A stretch of DNA of 38,600 nucleotides, taken from contig SUPR01000023.1 in NCBI GenBank assembly GCA_005191425.1, positions 1 through 38,600 of the forward strand. Reading direction: 5' to 3'. The DNA is from Candidatus Helarchaeota ASGARD archaeon Hel_GB_B. Lineage in GTDB: Archaea > Asgardarchaeota > Lokiarchaeia > Helarchaeales > HEL-GB-B. Shown in pieces: positions 8,407-14,705 of the stretch; within the stretch, counting starts at the first letter, position 1; each line of letters starts with the position of its first letter. The position numbers and the translations under genes were made by a program. The notes under the pieces were generated by a model. That model saw only the letters and a list, made by a program, of their open reading frames with translations. It made no database searches and had not been told where the DNA came from.

Positions 8407-9417
8407 ATGGGTCATAGAAAATTTCACGCACCAAGACATGGAAGTTTGCAATATTATCCAAGAAAAAGAGCTAGAGACCATGTTGGAAGATTTAGATCAT
8501 GGCCTGAAATTGATGGGCCTCCAAGAATTCTTGGATTTGCAGGTTATAAAGTTGGAATGACACATATTATAGCTATAGAAAATCGCAAAAATAGCCCATT
8601 CTATGGTCATGAACGATTTTTTGCAGTCACCATAATTGAATGTCCACCTTTAGTAGTTTTTGGTCTGAGATTATATAAAAATACTCATGATGGGCTGAAA
8701 TGTATCGGGGAAGCTTGGGAAGGTGAATTTAAAGATGAATTGGTCAGGTTAATAACTCTTCCTAAAGAATATGATAGTGATAAAGCACTTTTAGACTTGG
8801 AAGATAAATTAAAAATGGCAGATGAAATTAGAGTATTAGTCCATACGCAACCTAAATTGACTGGCATAGGTAAGAAGAAGCCCGAAATAATGGAATTTAA
8901 TGTTGGCGGCGGTACAATACCAGAAAGATGGACATATGTGAAAGAATTATTGGGTAAAGAATTAAAAGTTAGTGAAATTTTCGAATTGGGTAGTTATATT
9001 GATGTATCAGCAGTTTCAAAAGGCAAGGGTTATCAAGGAGTTATTAAAAGGTTCGGAATAAAAAGAAAACAACATAAATCTAATAAAACTGTAAGAGAAG
9101 TAGGGTGTATAGGGCCGTGGAAACCATCTCGCGTTATGTGGACTGTTCCACGAAGTGGTCAGATGGGATATCACCAGAGAGTGGAATATAATAAACAAAT
9201 AGTCAAGATTGGAATTGACCCTAAAGAAATTACACCTAAAGGTGATTTCCTCAAATATGGAGTGCTAAAAAACGATTACATTGTTATAAAAGGGTCAGTC
9301 CCAGGGCCCAGAAAAAGATTGATTAGGATGAGATTTCCTATAAGACTCCCGAAAAAGGCAACTTTAGCTACTCCAGAAATTGTTTATATCTCATTAGAAA
9401 GTAAACAAGGGAACTAA
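8407..9417 (+). CDS. rpl3: Large ribosomal subunit protein uL3
   Basis: A 336-residue archaeal-type uL3. The start MGHRKFHAPRHGS is the usual one for this family, so ATG 8407 is preferred over the in-frame TTG 8398. Hallmarks include the N-terminal APRHGSLQYYPRKRA, GFAGYKVGMTH near residue 42, and the central loop segment with KGKGYQGVIKRFG and KQHKSNKTVREVG that reaches the peptidyl-transferase centre. KGSVPGPRKRLIRMR lies near the end. uL3 nucleates early 50S assembly. It is first of a two-gene unit with uL4, 14 bases apart. In most archaea these head a long operon continuing with uL23, uL2 and uS19, which is absent here. Confidence 0.97.
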   Translation: MGHRKFHAPRHGSLQYYPRKRARDHVGRFRSWPEIDGPPRILGFAGYKVGMTHIIAIENRKNSPFYGHERFFAVTIIECPPLVVFGLRLYKNTHDGLKCIGEAWEGEFKDELVRLITLPKEYDSDKALLDLEDKLKMADEIRVLVHTQPKLTGIGKKKPEIMEFNVGGGTIPERWTYVKELLGKELKVSEIFELGSYIDVSAVSKGKGYQGVIKRFGIKRKQHKSNKTVREVGCIGPWKPSRVMWTVPRSGQMGYHQRVEYNKQIVKIGIDPKEITPKGDFLKYGVLKNDYIVIKGSVPGPRKRLIRMRFPIRLPKKATLATPEIVYISLESKQGN

Positions 9418-9431
9418 CAAGAGGTTTAAAA

Positions 9432-10211
9432 ATGGAGAAAAAGGTCAAAGTTTTAGATTTAGAAGGTAAAGTAGTAAAAGAAATAGATATGCCACCAGTC
9501 TTCTCAACTCCATATCGTCCAGATATTATTAAAAGAGCTTTTTTATCATGCCTAACAGGAAGGATACAGCCAAAAGGAACAGACCCAATGGCTGGAAAGC
9601 GTACTACAGCAGAATCATGGCACGCAGGACGTGCAGTATCAAGAGTACCCCGAGTTAAAGGAGGCGGGACTCCAAGAGCACAACAAGGTGCATTTGTTCC
9701 AGGTACTGTAGGTGGTAGAATTGCATTTCCGCCTCGAGTAGATAAGAAAATTAAAGAAAAAATTAACAAAAAAGAACGAATTTTAGCCATAAAATCCGCT
9801 ATCGCTGCAACTTCCAAGAAAGAAATAGTAATAAATAGAGGACATAAATTTCAAGATTCTATTGAACTACCAATTGTTATAACCAATGAAATTGAAAACC
9901 TCAAAAAAACAAGAGATGTAAAAGAACTGTTTATGAATGTGGGAGTTTGGGATGATATTATTCGTGCATCAAAAAGAAAAATTCGAGCAGGTAAGGGCAA
10001 ATTCAGGGGAAGAAAATATAAAAAGAAAAAAAGCGTCTTAATTGTAGTAAATGAAAATAAAGGGATTTACCTGGCAGCAAGAAACCACCCAGGAGTTGAC
10101 ATATGTACAATTGATAAAATCAATGCAGAATTACTTGCTCCTGGCGGACATCCTGGCAGATTAATAATTTGGTCAGAAAACGCAATAAAAAAGGCTGGCG
10201 AAATCTTTTAA
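9432..10211 (+). CDS. rpl4: Large ribosomal subunit protein uL4
   Basis: A 259-residue archaeal uL4 (L4/L1e). The opening VKVLDLEGKVVKEIDMPPVF and the internal extended loop RVKGGGTPRAQQGAFVP (about 74-90), which lines the exit tunnel, are diagnostic; the archaeal KRTTAESWHAGRAVSRVPR precedes it. The C-terminal half holds the eukaryote-like GGHPGRLIIWSENA. It starts 14 bases after the uL3 stop, with AAGAGG just upstream of ATG 9432. The expected next gene, rpl23, is missing: the frame after it is on the opposite strand and ends 22 bases beyond the rpl4 stop. Confidence 0.97.
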   Translation: MEKKVKVLDLEGKVVKEIDMPPVFSTPYRPDIIKRAFLSCLTGRIQPKGTDPMAGKRTTAESWHAGRAVSRVPRVKGGGTPRAQQGAFVPGTVGGRIAFPPRVDKKIKEKINKKERILAIKSAIAATSKKEIVINRGHKFQDSIELPIVITNEIENLKKTRDVKELFMNVGVWDDIIRASKRKIRAGKGKFRGRKYKKKKSVLIVVNENKGIYLAARNHPGVDICTIDKINAELLAPGGHPGRLIIWSENAIKKAGEIF

Positions 10212-10232
10212 CACAAATCTTTAATGAGAAAT

Positions 10233-10472
10233 TTAAAAGAAAACCTCAAAATTATTAAGAATTTCTTTTAATATAATTTTTTTAAGAATATCTCTATATT
10301 TTGGTTGTAAAATATGCTGTTTATCAATTAGATCAGAAACAATATCTTCAATTATTTGCTCTATATCATATTTTTCGTCTTCAATTATTTCCTTAATAAT
10401 ATATTTATTTAAATATTTATAGATAGTTCCTTCAATTATTTGCTCGACAATTTCCTTAGAATAATATTTCAA
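10233..10472 (-). CDS. 79-residue helical charged protein, unknown
   Basis: A 79-residue acidic/lysine-rich protein, predicted almost wholly helical, with near-repeats EIVEQIIEGTI, KEIIEDEKYD and IEQIIEDIVSD. The DNA repeats a 15-base stretch (TTCAATTATTTGCTC on the + strand, near 10348 and 10433). I recognise no family. Support for it being real: TTG 10472 is preceded by a perfect GGAGG nine bases upstream, the same layout as at other TTG-started genes in this window, and a TATA-like TTTATAAG lies near 10571-10578 on the minus strand. It converges on rpl4. A small dimerising or regulatory protein is possible; nothing shows which. Confidence 0.55.
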   Translation of the reverse strand: MKYYSKEIVEQIIEGTIYKYLNKYIIKEIIEDEKYDIEQIIEDIVSDLIDKQHILQPKYRDILKKIILKEILNNFEVFF

Positions 10473-10480
10473 TCGAGCAT

Positions 10481-11039
10481 TCCTCCAAAATAATCGCTAT
10501 TTTATTATTAAGATGTTCTTTTTCAAATTCATATTTTCTTAATTCTTATTAAATATATTAATTCTTTAATACTTATAAAGTAATAGATTTTTTGTCTTTT
10601 TATTAGACTACATTTTTACCGACAATATCTTAAACTCATAGATAAATATCAAAAGAACCATTATTTGATGTTAAATATTATTTGAAATAAGATGCCCATT
10701 GATTTAAGCAGACTGAACGATAAAAAAATTAATATTATGATTAAAAACATTTTAATTAATGATAAGCAAATGTCTTTTTTTATTTTACATTTAATTTGAT
10801 AATCAATTTAATGATTTTTTATTTATCACTATTATCTGTAAATATTTAAATCATATTTTTATTTGAAAAAATTAGTTAAATAATTCTAAATAAATTAAAA
10901 ATGTTTGAAATTTATTGGTTGCATAATTATTTTATGTCCAAATAATTCTAAAGACTTTAAATTTGAGAATGAATTTTATAATATAGAAATATAAATAAAG
11001 GAATTCAAATTTCAATTAAAGATTAGATATGATGTCCAA
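10481..11039. other. Long AT-rich intergenic region upstream of the 437-residue gene
   Basis: About 560 bases with no gene I can support. Its left end carries the likely promoter of the 79-residue gene (TATA-like sequence near 10571-10578, minus strand). A 35-codon frame at 10692-10799 lacks a ribosome-binding site and looks like chance. No tRNA, repeat array or strong hairpin is visible. Its length is unusual for this compact window. Confidence 0.5.
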
Positions 11040-12353
11040 ATGAAAATAAAGGTCAAGATACCAAGGAGAGATTTAACTAGAGAAGACAAATTCCAAGAAA
11101 GAGTAAAAGAAGAATATATTAAATGGAAAAATAATCTACTTAATAGAGCTAAAAATATAAAAGATTTAAAAGAACTAAGAAAAATTTTTGATGAACTTGA
11201 TAAAAACCAATTCGACTGGGATTCGGCTGCAGGCGGTTGGTTAGAAAGTAGTGAGCCCTATGAAATCGTATGTATAGCGATTAGACTACCAGGTTTAAAA
11301 GAAAACTATGAACGTTATTCAATTTATGGTATTTTGTCCTTTAGTAAGGGATTAACCGATTCATTTGACCATACTGGTGATTTAGAAAGGTTAGTTTATG
11401 TAAAAGATGAAAAAGGGAATTATTTTTCTTATTCAACAGTAGGTCATGGCTATTTAGAATTGTTTCCAGAAATTTTAGGAAATAATAGCTCATTTAAAGA
11501 CTTGATACAAAAAGAAGAATATGTTTTTGAAGTAGGAGACCATTCTTTATGCACTGAAAGAGATGATACAAAAATATTAATTGGAAAAATACCTTTTATA
11601 GATATTTTTAGGATCATCAAAACAAATATCTACAAAGATCATATATATAAAGAAATACCATTATTAACAAGCACTGATCTGGAGGAAAAACTTGAAGTAA
11701 ATTGGTATGATTTTGCTAAAGAAGTTGTCCAAATAGATCAAGCAATTAAAAAAGAATTGAATGAATATTCTAAATTATTTAGAATAAAAAGAGCATTTCA
11801 CAAGTTTAAAAATTATTTAAAAAAGAAAAAAGAATTAGACCAAATTTATTTTTTAAATGCCGTGAGGTCAACAATTTGGCACATTGCACCTTTAAAACAA
11901 GTTAAAATTTTAAATACATTAAAAAAAGAAATGATTAAACATGATTTAGAACATGAAATTGATTCAGAAATTCCTAGGAAACTTGATACTATGTTATATC
12001 GACTTGAAAATTTAATAGATTCTGTCGACTTTTTAAAATGGATCGCAGACCATGATCCAAAAAAGTTGCTAAGAAAATTTGAGATTAATGTAATAAAGGA
12101 CCTTAAACCTTCTGCTATTGAAACATTGCCTTTTGCATTAGGTATGATATTAAATAAGCCATTAGATGATATAGGCTATCCAGAGAAATTGTCGCCTATT
12201 GAAAAAGGAAAAAGAATAATATTTTGGATTGGCGGTAATATTTACAGGATTTTAAGGTCACAATTTGCAAATATTAACAAAGGAGTTAGTGATAGATTTA
12301 AAAGTATTACAAATATTATAGATAGACTGGCATTTAAAGAAGAAAATGAATAA
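11040..12353 (+). CDS. 437-residue soluble protein, unknown function
   Basis: I do not recognise this protein. It is highly charged and without membrane segments or signal peptide. Residues about 1-55 look helical and basic. Residues 55-180 form a mixed region with aromatic motifs (FDWDSAAGGWLESSEPYEIV, SKGLTDSFDHTGDLERLVYV, VGHGYLELFPEILG, VGDHSLCTERDD). Residues 215-350 are largely helical, with lysine-rich stretches and possible coiled coil around 230-265. A C-terminal helical part holds FWIGGNIYRILRSQF. There is no nucleotide-binding loop, zinc site or obvious catalytic triad. It is a single gene on its own strand after a 560-base gap and has its own promoter region. ATG 11040 is the first in-frame start. 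Confidence 0.75.
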   Translation: MKIKVKIPRRDLTREDKFQERVKEEYIKWKNNLLNRAKNIKDLKELRKIFDELDKNQFDWDSAAGGWLESSEPYEIVCIAIRLPGLKENYERYSIYGILSFSKGLTDSFDHTGDLERLVYVKDEKGNYFSYSTVGHGYLELFPEILGNNSSFKDLIQKEEYVFEVGDHSLCTERDDTKILIGKIPFIDIFRIIKTNIYKDHIYKEIPLLTSTDLEEKLEVNWYDFAKEVVQIDQAIKKELNEYSKLFRIKRAFHKFKNYLKKKKELDQIYFLNAVRSTIWHIAPLKQVKILNTLKKEMIKHDLEHEIDSEIPRKLDTMLYRLENLIDSVDFLKWIADHDPKKLLRKFEINVIKDLKPSAIETLPFALGMILNKPLDDIGYPEKLSPIEKGKRIIFWIGGNIYRILRSQFANINKGVSDRFKSITNIIDRLAFKEENE

Positions 12354-12421
12354 TTCAAAAGTTATCTTCAAAAATATTTAGCTATTTTTTGTTAAATATA
12401 ATAAAAAATTGATTAAAATAA

Positions 12422-13636
12422 TTATTCTTCATCTAAATTTACTCTAAAATGGTCAATTTCGCCCCATTCTTTAGTTATACCCGCTAAAGTAGTTTCAAAT
12501 CCATGTAAAAATTCGCGTACTGATCTTTCGGGGTCTCTTGCCTGGGTAATATATCTACCAACAATGATTATGTCAGCTCCCTCTTTTAATGCATCGGTCA
12601 TTGTAATCGGAGATATCCCACCAGCTACTGCAACTAATAATTTTTTATCTAATCCTTTAATCTCCTTAATTAATTCCCATCTGGGTTTTGTATTGTTAGA
12701 CTCAGTATCAATTCCGCGGTGCAGGATGACAACATCTGGAATTTGTTTTAATGATTTTATTCGTTCAATAGGATTTTGAACATTCATCATGTCAATTATA
12801 GAATATATCCCTAACCTTTTTGCTTCGTGCATAAATATATTCAGAGTGCTATCACTTGCAAGTCCCGATGCAACAACAGCATCGGCAGTTTCTTCAAAAG
12901 CTAAGAGGACTTCCACACGACCTACATCTAAAGTCTTTAAATCACAAACTATGAAAGTACTTTTTGCAAGTTTTCTTAAGTCGCTAATAATTTTTGTGCC
13001 ATATTTTTTTAATAAAGGAGTGCCCACTTCTAATAAAATACGATCACTTTTCGGTATTTCTTTGATTATTTTTTCAATTCTCTCAAAATTTGTAATATCA
13101 AGTGCAATTTGAAGATATGGAGGTCTCCACAATCTTGGTACTGTAAAACCCATTATTGGATGCCTTGCACGGTCTTTGTCCCATAAAATACGTTCTAAAT
13201 TGGGTTTTTTATTTATAGCTCGAGTAATCGCTAGTTTCGTAGCACCATAATTATATGAATAAACTTTTCTAAGATCTGTTGCTTTTGGATGGATGAATAC
13301 GCTTACAATTAAGACCCAATCTTCGACCTTATCTTTTGGTATAATCCCTTCTTCTACAGAATCTGCAACTGCCTTTGCAACCGCATTTTGACCAGCACCA
13401 AATATTTTACTTGCATCTTCCATATTTTTTATTGTGACTTTTGGAATTATTAAGGTATATGGCTTAGGAGGTAAATTTGGTCTAATAACAGCTAATAATG
13501 GTGTATGTCCAGCTGATAATTGCGATAATGCATTTGCAAATGCCATTCCAACTGGGCCATCTTTATCGCCAATTAATAAATCAATATGAGCAACTTCCTC
13601 TCCTTGACCAAGTAATGCTTCACCAATCAAATACAT
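12422..13636 (-). CDS. fae-hps: Bifunctional formaldehyde-activating enzyme / 3-hexulose-6-phosphate synthase (Fae-Hps)
   Basis: A 404-residue fusion. Residues 1-165 are Fae, which joins formaldehyde to tetrahydromethanopterin: LIGEALLGQGEEVAHIDLLIG with the catalytic His17, then GPVGMAFANAL and HTPLLAVIRPN. Residues about 173-400 are Hps, a TIM barrel of the OMP-decarboxylase fold: LEVGTPLLKKYG, CDLKTLDVG (metal and substrate residues), VAVAGGI and DIIIVGRYIT. In archaea lacking the oxidative pentose phosphate pathway, such fusions run in reverse with hexulose-phosphate isomerase to make ribulose 5-phosphate from fructose 6-phosphate and trap the released formaldehyde. The isomerase (phi) is not here, but rpiA, which uses the product, lies at 18089. 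ATG 13636 gives the standard Fae N-terminus. Confidence 0.96.
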   Translation of the reverse strand: MYLIGEALLGQGEEVAHIDLLIGDKDGPVGMAFANALSQLSAGHTPLLAVIRPNLPPKPYTLIIPKVTIKNMEDASKIFGAGQNAVAKAVADSVEEGIIPKDKVEDWVLIVSVFIHPKATDLRKVYSYNYGATKLAITRAINKKPNLERILWDKDRARHPIMGFTVPRLWRPPYLQIALDITNFERIEKIIKEIPKSDRILLEVGTPLLKKYGTKIISDLRKLAKSTFIVCDLKTLDVGRVEVLLAFEETADAVVASGLASDSTLNIFMHEAKRLGIYSIIDMMNVQNPIERIKSLKQIPDVVILHRGIDTESNNTKPRWELIKEIKGLDKKLLVAVAGGISPITMTDALKEGADIIIVGRYITQARDPERSVREFLHGFETTLAGITKEWGEIDHFRVNLDEE

Positions 13637-14131
13637 TTTTCATGCCTATTTTATTTTTATTTTACCATTATTTTTTTACAATTTAATTCAAGAATCCACG
13701 AATTAAAATTTTTTGTAATTTGAATTTATTTTCAGACTATAAATTAATTTGGATTAAAATTTTTTAATAAATAAATTTTAAAAAAAACAAGTTTTTAGAA
13801 TTGTGTTATTTTAAGTTTACTCCATAACTTAATTGGATCTAATAATTATAACCATTAGTGATAATAAATAATTAATAATAAATAATTATTTAATGAAACG
13901 AAAATCAAATTATAAAAAATACTAAATTAAAATAATAAAAATTAAACTATAAGTCTTTAATACAGATATTTTGATTATAAAATTAGATTTTATTTTAAGA
14001 GTAGCGATAAGAATAACAAAATAAACCATTATAAGAGTTAATTAATCCAAGATTAATATTACCAATTTCCTCATAACCTTTAAAAATATTCATTCTATTA
14101 ATACTCTAAAATAGTATAAAAACGATTAATT
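13637..14131. other. AT-rich intergenic region before the tRNA cluster
   Basis: About 495 bases with no supportable gene. Around 13861-13893 there is a short tandem AT repeat (units of TAATAAATAAT). The rest is low complexity. It should contain the promoters of fae-hps on the left and the Lys tRNA on the right. Confidence 0.5.
14077..14090 (+). promoter_or_regulatory. Candidate TATA box for the tRNA-Lys gene
   Basis: CCTTTAAAAATATT resembles an archaeal BRE plus TATA element. Its centre is about 48 bases before the mature tRNA 5' end, which would leave a leader of roughly 20 bases for RNase P to remove. A second AT-rich run at 14112-14121 lies too close to the tRNA to serve. Weak evidence. 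Confidence 0.3.
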
Positions 14132-14150
14132 GGGCGTGTAGCTCAGCTAG

Positions 14151-14183
14151 AAAGGTAATAATTGAAAAATATACCTTGGTGAA
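14151..14183 (+). other. tRNA-Lys intron 1 (33 bases, in the D loop between G18 and G19)
   Basis: The intron is bounded by a 6-bp helix AAGGTA (14152-14157)/TACCTT (14172-14177). With three-base bulges AGA and AAG cut between their second and third bases, the exons join as AGCTAG|GCA, restoring the conserved GG of the D loop. The central helix AGCT/GGTG is relaxed: C-G plus two G-U pairs and an A-G mismatch. A register with bulges GAA/GAA pairs better but gives a D loop without GG, so the exact ends carry some doubt. Confidence 0.75.
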
Positions 14184-14195
14184 GCAGAGCGTTGG

Positions 14196-14225
14196 ACTAA
14201 CAGAACTATCTGCAGTTAGGACGAA
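14196..14225 (+). other. tRNA-Lys intron 2 (30 bases, anticodon stem between positions 30 and 31)
   Basis: A textbook bulge-helix-bulge. Outer helix AGAG (14186-14189)/CTCT (14227-14230). Central 4-bp helix CGTT (14190-14193)/GACG (14220-14223). Bulges GG|A and AA|G. Inner helix CTAAC (14197-14201)/GTTAG (14215-14219). Cutting between bases two and three of each bulge gives exactly the exon ends needed to build the anticodon stem TTGGG/CTCAA. The outer helix uses the 3' strand of the D stem and the anticodon-loop bases. Confidence 0.88.
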
Positions 14226-14232
14226 GCTCTTA

Positions 14233-14248
14233 ACATATTTTGGGTGAA
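14233..14248 (+). other. tRNA-Lys intron 3 (16 bases, canonical position 37/38)
   Basis: With the intron after A37, the outer helix is the anticodon stem itself (TTGGG/CTCAA), which exists only once intron 2 is gone. The central helix CTCT/GGTG has three pairs and one T-T mismatch, bulges are TAA and AAA, and the inner helix is only CA/TG. Because AAC is repeated at both ends, cuts shifted by one or two bases give the same mature tRNA. It is a very short and relaxed intron. Confidence 0.8.
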
Positions 14249-14317
14249 ACTCAATGGCCGCGGGTTCGACTCCCGTCACGCCCGCCATCCTCCTCTGGAA
14301 AGCCATAAATATTAAGA

Positions 14318-14390
14318 GCCTCGGTGGCTTAGTAGGTAGAGCGACAGCCTCGTAAGCTGTAAGTCGGGGGTTCGAGCCCCCCTCGAGGCT
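14318..14390 (+). tRNA. tRNA-Thr(CGU)
   Basis: Cloverleaf without intron. Acceptor GCCTCGG/TCGAGGC (one G-U at the base), D arm GCTT-AGTAGGTA-GAGC. Anticodon stem ACAGC/GCTGT with loop CTCGTAA, anticodon CGT at 14351-14353. Variable loop AAGTC, T arm GGGGG/TTCGAGC/CCCCC. Discriminator T at 14390 is typical of archaeal threonine tRNAs. CCA is not encoded. It lies 30 bases after the Lys tRNA, so they may share a transcript. Confidence 0.95.
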
Positions 14391-14567
14391 TAAATCAATT
14401 TAAAAAGTCTAAATATAATTTAATAATAATTAAAAATGCTTTTTTAAAGATATAAACAATATATTTTATAATATTAGAGTTAATAGGTGAAATCAAATTA
14501 GAGAAAAACAAATTGCTATTAAATTAATATTATTAGAAACCTCAATAAAAAGCAAACAAAATTTATT

Positions 14568-14655
14568 GCGGGGGTGTCCGAGTCTGGTCAAAGGAGCAGG
14601 ACTGAGGCTCCTGTGGCGAAGGCCTGCAAGGGATCAAAGCCCTTCCCCCGCACCA
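14568..14655 (+). tRNA. tRNA-Leu(GAG)
   Basis: A class II tRNA. Acceptor GCGGGGG/CCCCCGC, D stem TCC/GGA with a GG-containing loop. Anticodon stem CAGGA/TCCTG with loop CTGAGGC, anticodon GAG at 14604-14606. Long variable arm GGC-GAAG-GCC. T stem AAGGG/CCCTT, discriminator A and encoded CCA (14653-14655). The T loop reads ATCAAAG, so position 54 is A instead of the near-universal T. No intron. Confidence 0.93.
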
Positions 14656-14705
14656 AAATAATTCATTACTAAGATTTTTAATTTATACAAAATATATTTC
14701 GATTT

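Larger units (their letters stand above)
14132..14287 (+). tRNA. tRNA-Lys(CUU) with three introns
   Basis: Acceptor GGGCGTG (14132-14138) pairs with CACGCCC (14277-14283), followed by discriminator G and an encoded CCA (14285-14287). T arm GCGGG/TTCGACT/CCCGT precedes it. Removing 14151-14183, 14196-14225 and 14233-14248 leaves a perfect 77-base tRNA. Its D arm is GCTC-AGCTAGGCA-GAGC, its anticodon stem TTGGG/CTCAA, its anticodon loop CTCTTAA (anticodon CTT) and its variable loop TGGCC. Lys identity agrees with the G discriminator and the general similarity to archaeal tRNA-Lys. Unspliced, the gene cannot form a D arm or anticodon arm, so splicing is essential. A short unrelated reading frame covers part of it on the minus strand and is ignored. 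Confidence 0.93.

Noticed and set aside
10665..10715. Possible C/D-box guide RNA: a TGATGT-like C box and a CTGA D box about 45 bases apart
   Set aside because: The C box deviates from RUGAUGA, the internal D' and C' boxes are not convincing, and no guide match could be checked.
10692..10799. A 35-codon frame (MPIDLSRLNDKK...) in the long gap before the 437-residue gene
   Set aside because: No ribosome-binding site, no recognisable motif, and the length expected by chance in AT-rich DNA.
13861..13893. Short tandem AT repeat before the tRNA cluster
   Set aside because: Two or three imperfect units of TAATAAATAAT in very AT-rich DNA; likely low complexity, not an origin or attachment site.
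14106..14306. A 66-codon frame on the minus strand across the tRNA-Lys gene
   Set aside because: It is the antisense of the tRNA and its introns, has no ribosome-binding site, and part of it (GVEPAAIEFHPK-like) is the usual false protein made by antisense tRNA sequence.
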